Counted from the stretch's first letter, positions 21,867 through 33,446 are shown. The stretch is DNA of 64,000 nt from Mesoplasma melaleucae (GCF_002804105.1 NZ_CP024964.1:558001-622000); one strand, 5' to 3'. A program made the numbers and translations. The notes: generated from the sequence alone by a model not told the origin.

Positions 21867-22649
21867 TTAATTAATCTTTGTTATGCTTTTATAAAGCACT
21901 TCCATATAAGTATAAATTAGTTTAAACCCAATTTTCTCATACATTAGTGTACCATCTTCTGTTCCAAATAATAACACTTCAGACTTATTCATTTGTTTAG
22001 CATATGAGATTAAATAAACATAAACATTTTAGCAAGCCCTTTACCTCTTGCTTCTACTAATACTGAAATATCATCAATAATCAAATGTTCAGCATCAAAA
22101 TAGATGTTACCAGTACCAACATATTGATCATGTTCATCTTTAATTAAGATCATATGGTTAACTTGACTTGCTAAGTTATATTCATGAATTGGATGATATT
22201 TATCCAAATCAATTGTTTCTAAATTAAAGGTGTTTTTAATAATGTCAGTAAAAATATCAACTTCAGTTTGAGTTTCAACTACTATTAATTAATGGATTAT
22301 TTAAACTATCATTAATTGCTCATGTATCAGTGTTTAATAACATTACTTGATAAACATGCAAAAGTTTAAAATCATTATTTATTAATATTTGATGATTTTG
22401 ATTTCCTAACTTGTTTGAAAAATTAATTCAAGCAATGTTATAATGATTGTTTGTAATGTTATTTACTTGTTTAATATTTAATTTTAATAAATCATTTGAA
22501 ACAACAATAAACGCATCAGCTTTAACTTTATCAATGATACAAACATAATCAGTGATTTAATTAAAATTAGCTTTAATATATTGATCAAATGGACTAGCAT
22601 AATATTTTGTAAAGTTATTAATTAAATTACTTCCATATAAATTATGCAT
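21867..22649 (-). pseudogene. GNAT-family acetyltransferase, degraded
   Basis: Start ATG at 22649 (MHNLYGSNLINNFTKYYASP). An in-frame TAA follows after KANFN, then a shift near 22290 and another near 22015. The C-terminal half shows the GNAT core: NHMILIKDEHDQYVGTGNIY, IIDDISVLVEARGKGLAKMF (acetyl-CoA-binding R-x-x-G-x-G/A) and, after the last shift, LFGTEDGTLMYEKIGFKLI. The full protein would be about 260 residues with an extra N-terminal domain. Substrate unknown. Confidence 0.8.
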
Positions 22650-22955
22650 TTTAATTACTCCTTAATTACACAGTGATTATAGCATAAGAGAGTAAATCAA
22701 AAACAACGTGCTTGTCTTATAATTTTAATAAATCAGTGTATCTAATATACAAAAAGACCTTATCTTTTAAATTATTTTAAGTTTTTTAAAATTGTAATAC
22801 TAAAAATCAATGAACAACTTTTTATAAAAACTAAAGTTAAAATATAGTTAATATATTTTCAAGCAAATAAACATTATTGTCAAATTCTAGATCTTCAAAA
22901 ATGCAATGATAATCATTAAATAATGCAAAAAATAATTAAATTAAAATCTACAAAT
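22650..22955. other. AT-rich intergenic spacer
   Basis: No open frame, tRNA or strong terminator seen. It separates the GNAT relic promoter side from the end of the OLD-family relic. Confidence 0.4.
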
Positions 22956-24364
22956 TTATTTTATAAAATCTTTAAAAACTTTTTCTAACTCTAAAACTAA
23001 TGGATTGTTTACATTATGATTCAGTTTTTCCCTCTATCTTTTCATGCATGATTTTTTTGAATTATGTCGCCTGTTCCTGTATTTGTTGTATTAAAAATTG
23101 CTTTTTCAAATTCTTCATGACATTTAATAAGTTCATAGTTTTCTAGCTTTGAAAAATCTAAATAAAATTCTAAACATTTTCTTTTTAAACAATAAACAGT
23201 TTTATTTTCTTCTTTTTTGTGTACTGTTCTTCATTTTTATCACCATTCAAAATTTTTAAAACTGGTATATTCGAATTTAAAAGAATTTGATTTTTAATCA
23301 AAACATTTTTAAAGTTTTCTGCTCCATTCAACGGAATAAAGAAAACTTTTTTCTTCTTATATTCATCAATATCTGCGCAGTAATTATTTAATATATTTTT
23401 AAGCACACTCATATCTTCATTCGATTCTACAAAAATATAATAATCAGGTTTAGATTATGTTATAAAACTGAACAAATCTAATAGCAAACAATTTATTACA
23501 AAGTTTTGATTTTTATTATCTTCATTTTCTTCAGTAAATATAAACTCAGTTTCTTCAAATTTTGTCTTTGCTAAAATATTCATTACAATAGGTGAATGAG
23601 TAGAAAGTATAATTTGATTGTAATTATTTGATAAGATTTTTGTAAGTATTAACTCAATTTTATTTAAAGATAAATTATTTACAACTTCATCAATTAATAA
23701 AGTTGTATTTTGCATTTTAGAATTCATGCACAATAAAGAATATATTAAATTTTTCTTTATACCTGACCCTATTAATTCAATATTTTCATCATCATTTAAT
23801 TTTGGTTTAATTATTTTATATGATTTTATTAAGTGAGAAGAAGAACTTAAATTAAAATTTTTACGAATAGTTTCTTTATCTTCAAATGCAAAGATATCTT
23901 CTTTCATAAAATTATTAGAAATTTCAAAAATACTTTCTTGAAAAGCTTTGTTTAATAAATTATATGCTTCTTTTAATTTGTTGTCATATCTATTCTGTTG
24001 TAAAAATAATTATTTACAACATTATTAATAGTGCTTGTATAATCTATATTTTCTGATTCAATAAAAATTAAATTGTTTGCCACAAAACTTGTTTTAATTT
24101 CATTATATTCTTTTTCATTATCATAATTTGGTAAGGTTTCATTAATATTAAATTCTAAAACAAATTCTTTTTTATTATCAAACAAAAATTTAAACTTAGT
24201 TAAATTTGTTTTATTTTTTGAAAAATAACTAAATAAATCATTTAAAGCTTGTAAAATTGTTATTTTTTCAGAATTATTTTTTCCCATCAACGAATTTATT
24301 TTTTTAAAGTGAAATGTTGCTTCTTCTATTTTTTATAATTGTATATTGTTATTTTAGATATCAT
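22956..24364 (-). pseudogene. OLD-family AAA ATPase/TOPRIM nuclease, degraded
   Basis: Start ATG at 24364 gives MISKITIYNYKK before the first shift. The reading resumes EEATFHFKKINSLMGKNNSE: the P-loop is recognisable but GKNNSGKT has become GKNNSEKI. Further pieces include TTLLIDEVVNNLSL and IILSTHSPIVMNIL (Walker B and H-loop of ABC-type ATPases), then IFVESNEDMSVLKNIL (TOPRIM VEGxxE counterpart), FFIPLNGAENF and ILNGDKNEEQY. This order is that of OLD-type ATP-dependent endonucleases. Several shifts and the altered P-loop mean it is dead. Members of this family act in phage defence. Confidence 0.75.
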
Positions 24365-24418
24365 TTAAATAACCTCTTTTCATATTTATAAATTTTTTAA
24401 TTTTGTTTTAAATAAAAA

Positions 24419-24456
24419 ATAAAACAATGTTTAATTTAAAACATTGTTTTAAATAT
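24419..24456 (-). terminator. Terminator after the repeat lipoprotein gene
   Basis: Minus-strand AAAACAATGTTT...AAACATTGTTTT stem followed by a T-rich run; the stop codon of the original gene (24436-24438) lies in the loop. Confidence 0.8.
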
Positions 24457-25731
24457 TTTATTGTTAACAATTGAAACAGTTGCTGATCCATCATATATTG
24501 TTGAATTAGCTACTGGAGTAATTGTTGCTGTATTTCCACTAATACTAATTTTAACATCTTCTGCATTAATACCTTTTTCTGTTAACAATCCTTGAACTGC
24601 TGATTTAATTGCTGTTTCATCTGCATCACTTGCAACATTTACAGAAGCGTTAGCACCAACTTTTGTTGCTAAATTAACTTTATCAACTTGTGGATTTGAA
24701 ACTGTAAATATAACATCGATTGAACCTTGATTGTAAACTTTGCTATTAGCATTAACTGTTACTTTTGCACCAGTTGTTATAATATTTATTTATATTAATG
24801 TCTGAAACATTTAAGTTTGAGTTAACTGAGTCAGTTTTTAAAACTGCTAAAACTTGTTTTTTAGAAGGAGTTTTACTTGTTTCTTTTAGATCAATATTTC
24901 CTAAATCCTTTGTAGCTAAATCATTTGCTAACTCAACTCTAGTTTCTACACTAAAAGTTACAGGAACTGCACCGCCTTTATAAACAGTACTTTCAGATTT
25001 AACAGAAATTGTCGCACCTGTTGTTGTAATTTCTCCAGTTACTTCAATTTCATCTTTATTTAAACCTGAGTTTAAATCAACTGCTCTTTCAATAATTTGC
25101 TCAGCTGTTGGTTTTGCATCAAATGTTCCTAAAGCTTTATTTGTTAAAACTGTGTTGATAATTCTTTTTTTGTATCTACTGGTTTATACATATAAATTAA
25201 CTGTAATTTGAACAATTGTATCTTTTGTAACTAATGTTGATCCATCTTTTCCAGTAACTGTAACTGTTAAAGTTTTGTTAGTTTCATTTACTTTATTTGG
25301 AATTGTTATAGTTCCAATTGTATAATCAGTATCTTTTACAACACTATTAAACAGATTTGGAATTACACCTTCAATATATTCTTTTGTATTGTTAGTTTCT
25401 GAATCAATAGTTACAGTTTTCGCATTAGCGTCTTTTAAGAAAACTGATAATTCTTTTCTTGTATCAGATGCTTTAATTGCACCAGTAATATCAAAAGTAG
25501 TTGAATCTAATTTGTATCCTTCTTTTTCAACTGCTGTAACTGTTACATCAGTTTGTAAACCAGCTTTTAATGATGCTGATAATGAAGAAATATTTTTTAA
25601 TACACTACCATCAGTTGCACTACTTAATTTTGATTCTAATTCTGTATTAACAGCGACTAAATCAGCTTTATCTTTAATATCACCAACTGCGTCTTTAACT
25701 GATTCAATTGTAATTGGAGTATCAGCAACTT
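24436..25731 (-). pseudogene. Detached, decayed C-terminal part of the repeat lipoprotein
   Basis: After the 11-bp duplication at 25728-25749 the old frame continues ADTPITIESVKDAVGDIKDK and runs through several more beta-repeat units (AGLQTDVTVTAVEKEGYKL; TIPNKVNETNKTLTVTVTGK). A one-base insertion near 25190 and others near 25160 and 24785 break it further. The final NNKIFKTMF ends at 24436. It belonged to the same gene as 25732-28206 and would have added about 430 residues. Confidence 0.8.
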
Positions 25732-25749
25732 TTACAGTACTTTTACAGT
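25728..25749. repeat. 11-bp perfect tandem duplication in the repeat lipoprotein gene
   Basis: acttttacagt occurs at 25728-25738 and 25739-25749. The extra 11 bp shifts the frame and creates the stop at 25732; removing one copy rejoins FTVKV to ADTPITIES. Confidence 0.9.
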
Positions 25750-28206
25750 AAAAGTAACAATAACACCTTGTCCATTTGTATCTTTATATATTGAATTTTC
25801 ACCAGCTTTAATTGTAGCTGATGTTGAATCATTTGATAAAGTTCCTTCAACACTTAAATCTGTTGTATTTAAACCTAAATTTTTATCAACTAATGCTTTT
25901 AAAATGTCTTGTGCTGACAATGCTGCATCATGAGCTACTTCAATGTCTCCTAATGCAGTTATTTGAATAGCAGTTGATAATTCATTTCTTGTATCAGCTT
26001 TTTTAATTGTAAAGCTTCCTGATATTGTTGCTTCACCATTTAATGCAAATCCTGTTTTAGCTGTTAATACAACTGAATAACTTCCTTTTGTTTCATTGCT
26101 TTGATCAACACTTACATTAACATTTCCTGTTACTTTATCTTTTCAAGCAGCATCAGTTAAAACACCTTCAATAGCTGTTTTAGCAGCATCTGAATTTTCA
26201 TATACTTGCCCACTTGCGCTTATTACATTATCAATAGCTGTTTTAACATCAGCTGTTTTAACTTTTTCATCAGCTTTTTTAATTGTAAAGCTTCCTGATA
26301 TTGTTGCTTCACCATTTAATGCAAATCCTGTTTTAGCTGTTAATACAACTGAATAACTTCCTTTTGTTTCATTGCTTTGATCAACACTTACATTAACATT
26401 TCCTGTTACTTTATCTTTTCAAGCAGCATCAGTTAAAACACCTTCAATAGCTGTTTTAGCAGCATCTGAATTTTCATATACTTGCCCACTTGCGCTTATT
26501 ACATTATCAATAGCTGTTTTAACATCAGCTGTTTTAACTTTTTCATCAGCTTTTTTAATTGTAAAGCTTCCTGATATTGTTGCTTCACCATTTAATGCAA
26601 ATCCTGTTTTAGCTGTTAATACAACTGAATAACTTCCTTTTGTTTCATTGCTTTGATCAACACTTACATTAACATTTCCTGTTACTTTATCTTTTCAAGC
26701 AGCATCAGTTAAAACACCTTCAATAGCTGTTTTAGCAGCATCTGAATTTTCATATACTTGCCCACTTGCGCTTACTACATTATCAATAGCTGTTTTAACA
26801 TCAGCTGTTTTAACTTTTTCATCAGCTTTTTTAATTGTAAAGCTTCCTGATATTGTTGCTTCACCATTTAATGCAAATCCTGTTTTAGCTGTTAATACAA
26901 CTGAATAGCTTCCTTTTGCTTCATTGCTTTGATCAACACTTACATTAACATTTCCTGTTACTTTATCTTTTCAAGCAGCATCAGTTAAAACACCTTCAAT
27001 AGCTGTTTTAGCAGCATCTGAATTTTCATATACTTGCCCACTTGCGCTTACTACATTATCAATAGCTGTTTTAACATCAGCTGTTTTAACTTTTTCATCA
27101 GCTTTTTTAATTGTAAAAGTAACTTGAATTGGATTAGTTAAAGCATTATAAACAGTTGAATTTTCTTTAACTCCAATTTTTGCACCTGTATCAGTAATAT
27201 CTGTAATTACTAATTCAGCTTCAGCAACATTTGAATTTTTTGTTTTAATTTCAGCTAAAATTGTTGCTTCTGATTTATCTTTTAATTCACCCAAAGCATT
27301 AACAGTTAAATCTGTTGATAAATCTTTTAATGTTGGCGCAACAGTTACTTTAACACCAATTACAGTTTTACCATCTCAATCACCTAAAGTGTATCCAGCA
27401 GCTGCTACAACACTAACTTCTAAGTTTTTATCTTCTGAGCTTCTTCGAGCTTGTTTTTCAACTGCTGTAATTGATTTAATTCCAGTAATTGATTTTGTTT
27501 GAACTTTATCAATAGCTGCTTGTAAAGATGCAAACTCTTGATCTTTAACTTCTTTTTCTAATTCTGCTACAACAGTATCTCTAACTACTGCAACATCTGC
27601 TTTACCAATTGATAAAGTAACACTTGTTTTACCATCAAATCCATCTAAAACATAACCTGATTTAGCCACTACAGTTACATCAAATGCTTGATCAGCAAAA
27701 CTTCTAACTGAGTCAGCTGATTTAACTGTTGCATCTTTAACTTCAAAACCTTCGCTTGAAACTGCTTTAATTGCTTTAATTGCATCTTCATTTGATGCAT
27801 ATGTGTTTTTTCTTAAATTTGCTAATTCATCATCAATAACTGATTTAGATAATTTTACATCATCTACACCTGTTTCAGTATTAAATTTAATCCCTTCAAC
27901 TTTACCTGAATAAACTGTTGAATCAGTTTTTGGTTCAACAATCACAGTATAGTTTTTAACTTCAGCTGCTTTTAATGCAGTAATAGTTAATTTAATTTCA
28001 TCTGTGTTTAAAGTAGTGTTTTTTGCTTTTAAAGCTGCTTTAACAGTTGCTTCTTTAGCATCAGTTAATTTACCTAAGTCTTTTACGTTTATAACCTTAC
28101 TTAAGTCAGTTTTTTTATCATCTACATCATTACTACATGACACAGCTAAAATAACCCCATTTGTAGCTAATGTCACTGCAGCAAGAAATCCCAATAATTT
28201 TTTCAT
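25732..28206 (-). CDS. Repeat-containing surface lipoprotein
   Basis: 824 residues. Signal peptide MKKLLGFLAAVTLATNGVIL with lipobox AVSC (Cys24), so it is diacylglyceryl-anchored on the outer face of the membrane. The body is a chain of about 90-residue beta-rich units, each ending in a phrase such as GSFTIKKAD or VTFTVKV. Four consecutive units (26005-27108) are nearly identical 92-codon repeats. In-frame TGA codons (TLGDWDGKT, AAWKDKV) are Trp. The stop results from an 11-bp duplication; a longer ancestral gene continued to 24436. Likely adhesion or antigenic variation. Expression is probably controlled by the leader at 28250-28380. Confidence 0.85.
26005..27108 (-). repeat. Four tandem 276-bp (92-codon) repeats
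   Basis: aattgtaaag recurs at 26005, 26281, 26557, 26833 and 27109, exactly 276 bp apart. The units differ by only a handful of bases (e.g. gcttattac vs gcttactac; gaataact vs gaatagct). The period is a multiple of three, so copy-number change keeps the frame. Confidence 0.97.
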
Positions 28207-28253
28207 ATATTTGCCCCTTTTAAATTAATCAACCCCATTAAAAAAATCTTAAT

Positions 28254-28285
28254 AAAAAAGGTCTTGCATTTTTATGCAAAAAACC
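28254..28285 (-). terminator. Intrinsic terminator inside the lipoprotein leader (attenuator)
   Basis: In the transcript GGTTTTTTGCAT pairs with ATGCAAGACC around AAAA and is followed by T6, all 48 nt or more before the ATG at 28206. A terminator between promoter and gene implies conditional read-through. Confidence 0.75.
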
Positions 28286-28360
28286 TATTTTATCCTTATA
28301 GTCTCAAGATCGGTCTTAAGGCGGATCAGTAACCCATTATGTTACCATGTATAAGTTTTT
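28286..28360 (-). promoter_or_regulatory. Candidate three-way-junction leader RNA with antiterminator potential
   Basis: P1 CUUAUA/UAUAAG (28350-28355 with 28295-28300) encloses P2 GUAAC/GUUAC (28341-28345 with 28329-28333) and P3 CUUAAGA/UCUUGAG with loop CCGA (28314-28320 with 28303-28309). The AAGACC at the P3 5' side repeats the AAGACC of the terminator 3' strand and could pair with its GGUUUU, so folding of P3 and of the terminator are linked. I recognise no named riboswitch class. Confidence 0.5.
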
Positions 28361-28384
28361 TCATATTAAAGTTGTTAAGTTTAT

Positions 28385-28413
28385 TGTATATAAAAGTGGA
28401 CAAAAAATGTTAA
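28385..28413 (-). promoter_or_regulatory. Promoter of the repeat lipoprotein gene
   Basis: Minus-strand TTAACA, 17-nt spacer, TATACA. The transcript would start about 170 nt before the ATG and include the leader structure. Confidence 0.55.
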
Positions 28414-28430
28414 CTATCTTGTGAATTTAC

Positions 28431-28492
28431 AAAAAAAAAAAAAAATGTCACATTTTTGGTTCTATTTCACCCAAAAATATGACACTTTTTTT
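28431..28492 (-). terminator. Strong terminator after the Pr6Pr-like gene
   Basis: A 15-bp near-perfect stem (GTGTCATATTTTTGG/CCAAAAATGTGACAT) with an 11-nt loop and a long T run on the minus strand. Confidence 0.9.
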
Positions 28493-29251
28493 CTAAACCG
28501 AACACACAATTCTTTTACGTTCTTTAATACGATAAATTAAGTTATTATTATAAACTAATCATAAATGATGTAATGAGAATCAAATAAAAAAAGCAATAAT
28601 TAAATACAATACATATAAAATAACTGAATTACCAATAAACAGATATTGAAAGTCAACAAATGGATAAGGATATAACCCAATCTTTTTTCCACTAGCTAAA
28701 TATAACTCTCCTCTAACATATACATAAGCTAAATAACTAGCTGCATATATAAATACTAAATAGATATCTCACTTTTTATAAAAGTTATATGAGTATTGTT
28801 CATTACCCATACTAAATTGATAAATAATAAATAACATAATAGGGCAGATCATATGAGTAACTATTGTACAAATGATTTGATTAGTAGAGTAATTAACAAT
28901 ACTGTCTTCTCCTGTTTTAATATAATAAACAACACCCATTCAAAAGATTAAAAACACTAGCATGTTTCAATTCATAATAACCATTCTAAAACGATCAGTT
29001 ATAATCCCATGTTTTTCTTTTTTATCAAAGTTAATAATATAAACAATTAATCATACAATCGTCATTAAATTAACTTGCACAGAAAAGAAACTAACTAAGA
29101 TATCATAATTAGTAAATGCATTATCACTATATCAATGCTCAACAAAACTTGATAAATAAAATCCTCAACTTAAAAAGCCAATAAATAATAAACAAGCAAC
29201 TAAATGATAGTATCAAATTCAGTTTTTATAAAATGGTTTATATTTTTTCAT
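28493..29251 (-). CDS. Pr6Pr-like multi-pass membrane protein
   Basis: 252 residues with about six membrane helices. Features resembling the Pr6Pr family are a short basic N-terminus (MKKYKPFYKNW), acidic/His motifs between helices (FFSVQVNLMTIVWLIVYIIN, THMICPIMLFIIYQF) and a conserved-looking YVYVRGELYL with YPYPFVDF. Function unknown; a role in lipid or sugar chemistry at the membrane has not been shown. Intact frame, unlike the surface genes on either side. Confidence 0.65.
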
Positions 29252-29272
29252 AATTAGATTTTAACATAAATA

Positions 29273-29298
29273 CAAAAAAAGACTCAATGTGTCTTTAA
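29273..29298 (-). terminator. Terminator after the 29321-31932 relic
   Basis: Minus-strand AAAGAC/GTCTTT stem with a 7-nt loop then T7, 25 bp after the stop. Confidence 0.8.
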
Positions 29299-29320
29299 TT
29301 ATAGTTTTTAAATATCTTAA

Positions 29321-31932
29321 CTAATTAGTTAAAGTATTTGTTTGATAGGTTGAATGGAATGCAGTAACTTGAGTTTCGCTTCCTTCACCACTACCACTAT
29401 TTGAGTTATCGTCAAACTTAGTAATTGTTAAAGTTACTGAACCTTCAGTTTTAGCTGGTTCACTTGTCATTGTAACAACTGCTGTTTTAACTTCAGCAAC
29501 AATTGTTGGATCAGTTTCTTCAGTTTCACCTTTTAAAACAATATCAAATTTACTAGTATCAGCTCCATCATTTTTTTCATTAACCTAAGTTGTTATTAAA
29601 GTTCTAATTGCTTCTAAAGAGTTTTTTGTTGCAATTAATTGAACTTTTAAATCATGTTCAGCAAATTTTGATGATAATTGAACTTTTTCATTAGCAGCTT
29701 TAATTGTAAATGTTACGTCATAAATTGTTGTTCCATCAGTTAAAGTAGAGATGTAGTTGTTTTTGCAGAAACAACTGTTGTATCTGAAACAGTATGTTCT
29801 AGATTTAATTTATTAAACGCAGCAATAATTGTTGCATCTTGATGATTATCTAATTCACATAAAGCTTTAACAATATTAACTTCATTTGCACCAATTTTAA
29901 CAGTTAATTCAATTGCTTGAGTATATCCTGTTAAAGAAGTTCCAGCAGTTTTTGGTGCAATAACAACTTCAAAAGTTGTATCATTTGTTGCATCACCACC
30001 AGCAGTTTTATCATTAACTGTAGCTGTTACTTCTAATGTGCCAACTAATTCAGTAACTTTTATTTGTAAGGCTGCTTTATCAGCAAAAGTTTGACCAGCT
30101 AAGGCATTAATTGCTGAAACCAATGTAGTAACATCAATAGGTGCTGCGGCTTCTTTTTTATTCATTTACATTGATCCAATTAAGTATTCTGAAGTTAATT
30201 TAGCTTGAATATTAATATCTCAGTATTTTTCTTCTAATTCAGCTCTAACTGAATCTGTTGCAGGTTTTGATGAAAGAGTAACTGTAATGTTTCATCATTA
30301 GCAGTAACTACTGATAAACCTTTTTGTTTTTGAATTAATTATAAAACTTCTGCTTGAATTGAAGCTTCTGTTGATCTATTTTTTGGTTTATATAAAGCGA
30401 ATGAAGTATTTGCTCCACCTTTATTTCAATCTTGTAAGTTTTTCTTTGTAATTTTTGCAATTGTTAATTTTACTTCACCTTCAATTAATTTTGAAGTTGG
30501 TTTTGCTTTAACAACGATTGAACCTTCTGCTTTTGAAGTTGAAGTGTTTTAGTAATGTCTAAGTCAGCTGCAGTAATTTGAACACTTGCTGTTGCTTTTA
30601 CTGATGCTTCTGGATCTGTTTGACCTTCACCAGCAATAGCTTTGTTAATGATAGCATTGATTTCTTCATTAGTTGTATCATTTGTAACTGTTTGATTAGC
30701 TGCTAATAATTTTGTTAAATCTAATTTTGGTAATGTTGGAATTGCTAAGTCAGCTGTTCCAGTTACTAATTTTGATTCTTCTGCTACTGGAAGTGTAGTT
30801 TTACTTCCTCAACCAGTTTCACCTTCAAATAAACTTGCAGCTGTATAACCTTTAGCTGTAACAGTTAAAGTACCTACTTCACTAATTTGATGCTTTTGAT
30901 TATGTAATTGTTAAATCAGTTCGTGCAATTTTTGTTCCTTCAGTTAATACCTTAGAATATTTAGTATTAATGTGATTTAAGATTTGTTCTTCATATCAAG
31001 GAATTTTTGTTAATTCTGTATATGTAGTTGTTGGTGTTTGTAAAGTTAAGTCGCTTAAAGCTTCTTTTTAAATTAATTTTTGCTAAAGCATCAGTTTTAA
31101 TTTCAACACTTCCTGATACTTTTTTATTACTGTCTTTTGCTGTAACAGTAATTGAATTTTGATCTCCAACTTTACCTTCTTTTCTTGTAATTGTTACATC
31201 ATCTTTAGTAATTATTTTTTAGAATCTGGTTTGCTGTTTTTCAAGCTTGATTAATTGCTGCTGCAATTTCTTCATCAGTTGATTTGTCAGTTAATCCTGT
31301 AACTTTGTCTTTTAAACTTTCTAAACTAATTACTGATAAGTCAACAATAATGTTTCCCTTACCTGTAACAATTTTAGCTGAAGTTGTTGCTTAAACTTCA
31401 CAGTGTAAATTCCTTTAGTTGATTTTATTGTAGATTCACCGTTTCTTGTTCCAGGTTTTTCAGTTAATGAAGATAAATCAAATCAACTTCATTTGCTTCT
31501 AAATGTTTTAATCCTTTAATTTGTCTTAAAGCATCAATAACATCTTGATCACTTGGTTTTTTATAAAGTAAACATCTTTTAATGCTGTTGATAAATCAAC
31601 TGGTTGTGTTTCTCCAATGTTTTATACGATTTCCCCTGAAATCAATGTTGCTTCGTCAGTTGCATGAAACATACACTTCTCTTAGCGTCTGCAGTTGCAA
31701 CTGTTGTAACAACTGCTATTTATTTTTTATCAAGTTTTTCTAATCCCTTAACTTTTTGTAATTTGCTAATAATCTCCTGCTAATCAGTGTCATTTGTAGC
31801 AGTGTATCCATTAAGTGCTTTACTTAAGTCTACAGCTGCTCCAGTTTCATCTTTTGGTCCACAGGCTACTACTAGGCTCGCGCTACTAGCTGCTATACCA
31901 GTTGCAGCTAAAATACCTAATAATTTTTTCAT
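29321..31932 (-). pseudogene. Large beta-repeat lipoprotein, degraded
   Basis: Start MKKLLGILAATGIAASSASL, lipobox VVAC, then GPKDETGAAVDLSKALNGYT and a TAG after 49 codons. The remainder contains many shifts. The longest clean piece (29740-30165) reads DVTTLVSAINALAGQTFADK and VTATVNDKTAGG. The C-terminus is Ser/Gly-rich (SNSGSGEGSE) with TAG at 29321. The organisation of repeated V-x-A-L...TV domains parallels the 25732-28206 protein, so both probably derive from one family. Confidence 0.8.
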
Positions 31933-32102
31933 TATTTTGTGTTCTCCTAGAATATTCTATTTTTTAATAGTAAATAAGAACTATTTTACTACCATTTTAT
32001 ATAAAGAAAAATATTCCTATAAGGGTCTTTTATGTAAAATTTATTAAATTTTTTAAGCTTTATTTTGTATAATTATCCTATTTTTAAACTAAATTAAAGC
32101 AA

Positions 32103-32132
32103 AAATAAAAGAGATTTAGTTATCTCTTTTAG
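32103..32132 (-). terminator. Terminator after the 32144-33446 relic
   Basis: Minus-strand AAAAGAGATAACTAAATCTCTTTT stem, then T-rich sequence. Confidence 0.8.
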
Positions 32133-32143
32133 TTTTTATTCAA

Positions 32144-33446
32144 TTAATCATCTCAATAATATTTTAGTAATGTATTTTCAAAGTACTTATCATCATTTTT
32201 ATTAACTTTAATTACAGCTTGATATAGATTAGTTGTTTCTAATTTAATTCCTGACACATAAATTCTATTAGTTAATTCAGGATATTTTAAATAAATACTT
32301 GCTAATACTCCTTCTTTTGAATTCTCTTTAACTGTAATCATTGTAGGACTTGGAATTAAAGTTCTAATGTTGACTGGAAGCTGAGGTATTTCTTCTTCTT
32401 TAAACTGTGTGACATACAAATCAACACTACCTTTATAGTCTATACAAGCTTCTGTTACACTTAATTTTCATTCATTGTCTTGTAGAAGTTCTAAAATCAG
32501 ATCTTCAATCTTTAAGACAGGATAATTATTAATTATTTTATTTAAGATATTTTCTTTAATTATTTCTTCATTTTCTCGTAATAATATAATGAGGGTTAAT
32601 AATTAATTTTTTAACTCTTGTTTTATATTTACATTTCAATAATACTTTACTAACGTATTCCCAAAGTATTTGTCATCATTTTTATTAACTTTAAGCAAAG
32701 CTTGAAATAGATGTGTTTCTAGTTTATCTACTTTCACAATTCCTACATCATCAATTTTTGAGACATATAATCTTGATTGTAAGTATGGGAATTGATCATA
32801 TACACTATTTAATATTCCAATTTCTAAATTCTCATTAACTGAATCATTGTAGGACTTGGAATTAAAGTTCTTAAATTAATTAATGTTTCTTGAAAATACT
32901 TTATTTCTAAAATTACACTACCTGAATATTGTTGGTTCTGTTAATGCTGGTCTTATTTCCCATTTATTATAAGCTATTAATTCAAGTTCTAATTTGGCAT
33001 CAACTAATTTAGGGTATAAACTTAAAACTTTAGCTAAAATAACATTTTCTGCGGCTTGTTCATTTTTAGCTAAAATAATTTCTGGGTTTAAAATAATTTC
33101 ACTTAAATCTTTTTTCCTATTTGGGTTTTCTTCTACAATAACATAAAATATTTATGCCTTTATAATATAAATCGCTTTAATCTACATATAACTCTCAACC
33201 AGGTGAAAATCTCACCAATCTTAATTTACTTTTATTTAACTCTGGGTATAAAGTACGAATCAAATTTAAAAGATTTTCTTCATTTAAATCCATTCAATTA
33301 GGAACAGTGATGAAGTCTTCTTTAAATACTTCATTAAGTTATTTTTTAACTTTGATTTCTGTTCGATTTTTACTACAACATATCATACTAGCACAACTAC
33401 CAACAACTATTGTTGCGCTAGCCATCAAATATAATAAATGATTCAT
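32144..33446 (-). pseudogene. Lipoprotein with two related domains, degraded
   Basis: Starts MNHLLYLMASATIVVGSCAS, an unusual leader with VVGSC as lipobox, and stops in frame after KVKK. The C-terminal half holds two similar domains: both end with VNKNDDKYFxxTLLKYY-like phrases (32150-32220 and 32630-32700) and both contain LIPSPTMI-type and LYV/IYVSG segments, about 480 bp apart, so an internal duplication. Several shifts between them. A third, more distant copy may precede them. Surface role inferred from the leader only. Confidence 0.7.

Noticed and set aside
26005-27108. CRISPR array
   Set aside because: The repeats are 276-bp contiguous coding units without spacers.
24436-28206. One intact 1,256-residue lipoprotein
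   Set aside because: The 11-bp duplication and later indels break the frame; only the first 824 residues are open.
28286-28360. tRNA-like element or purine/2'-deoxyguanosine riboswitch
   Set aside because: No acceptor stem, T arm or CCA; hairpin loops do not have the paired 7-nt loops of purine-class aptamers and the junction lacks their conserved bases.
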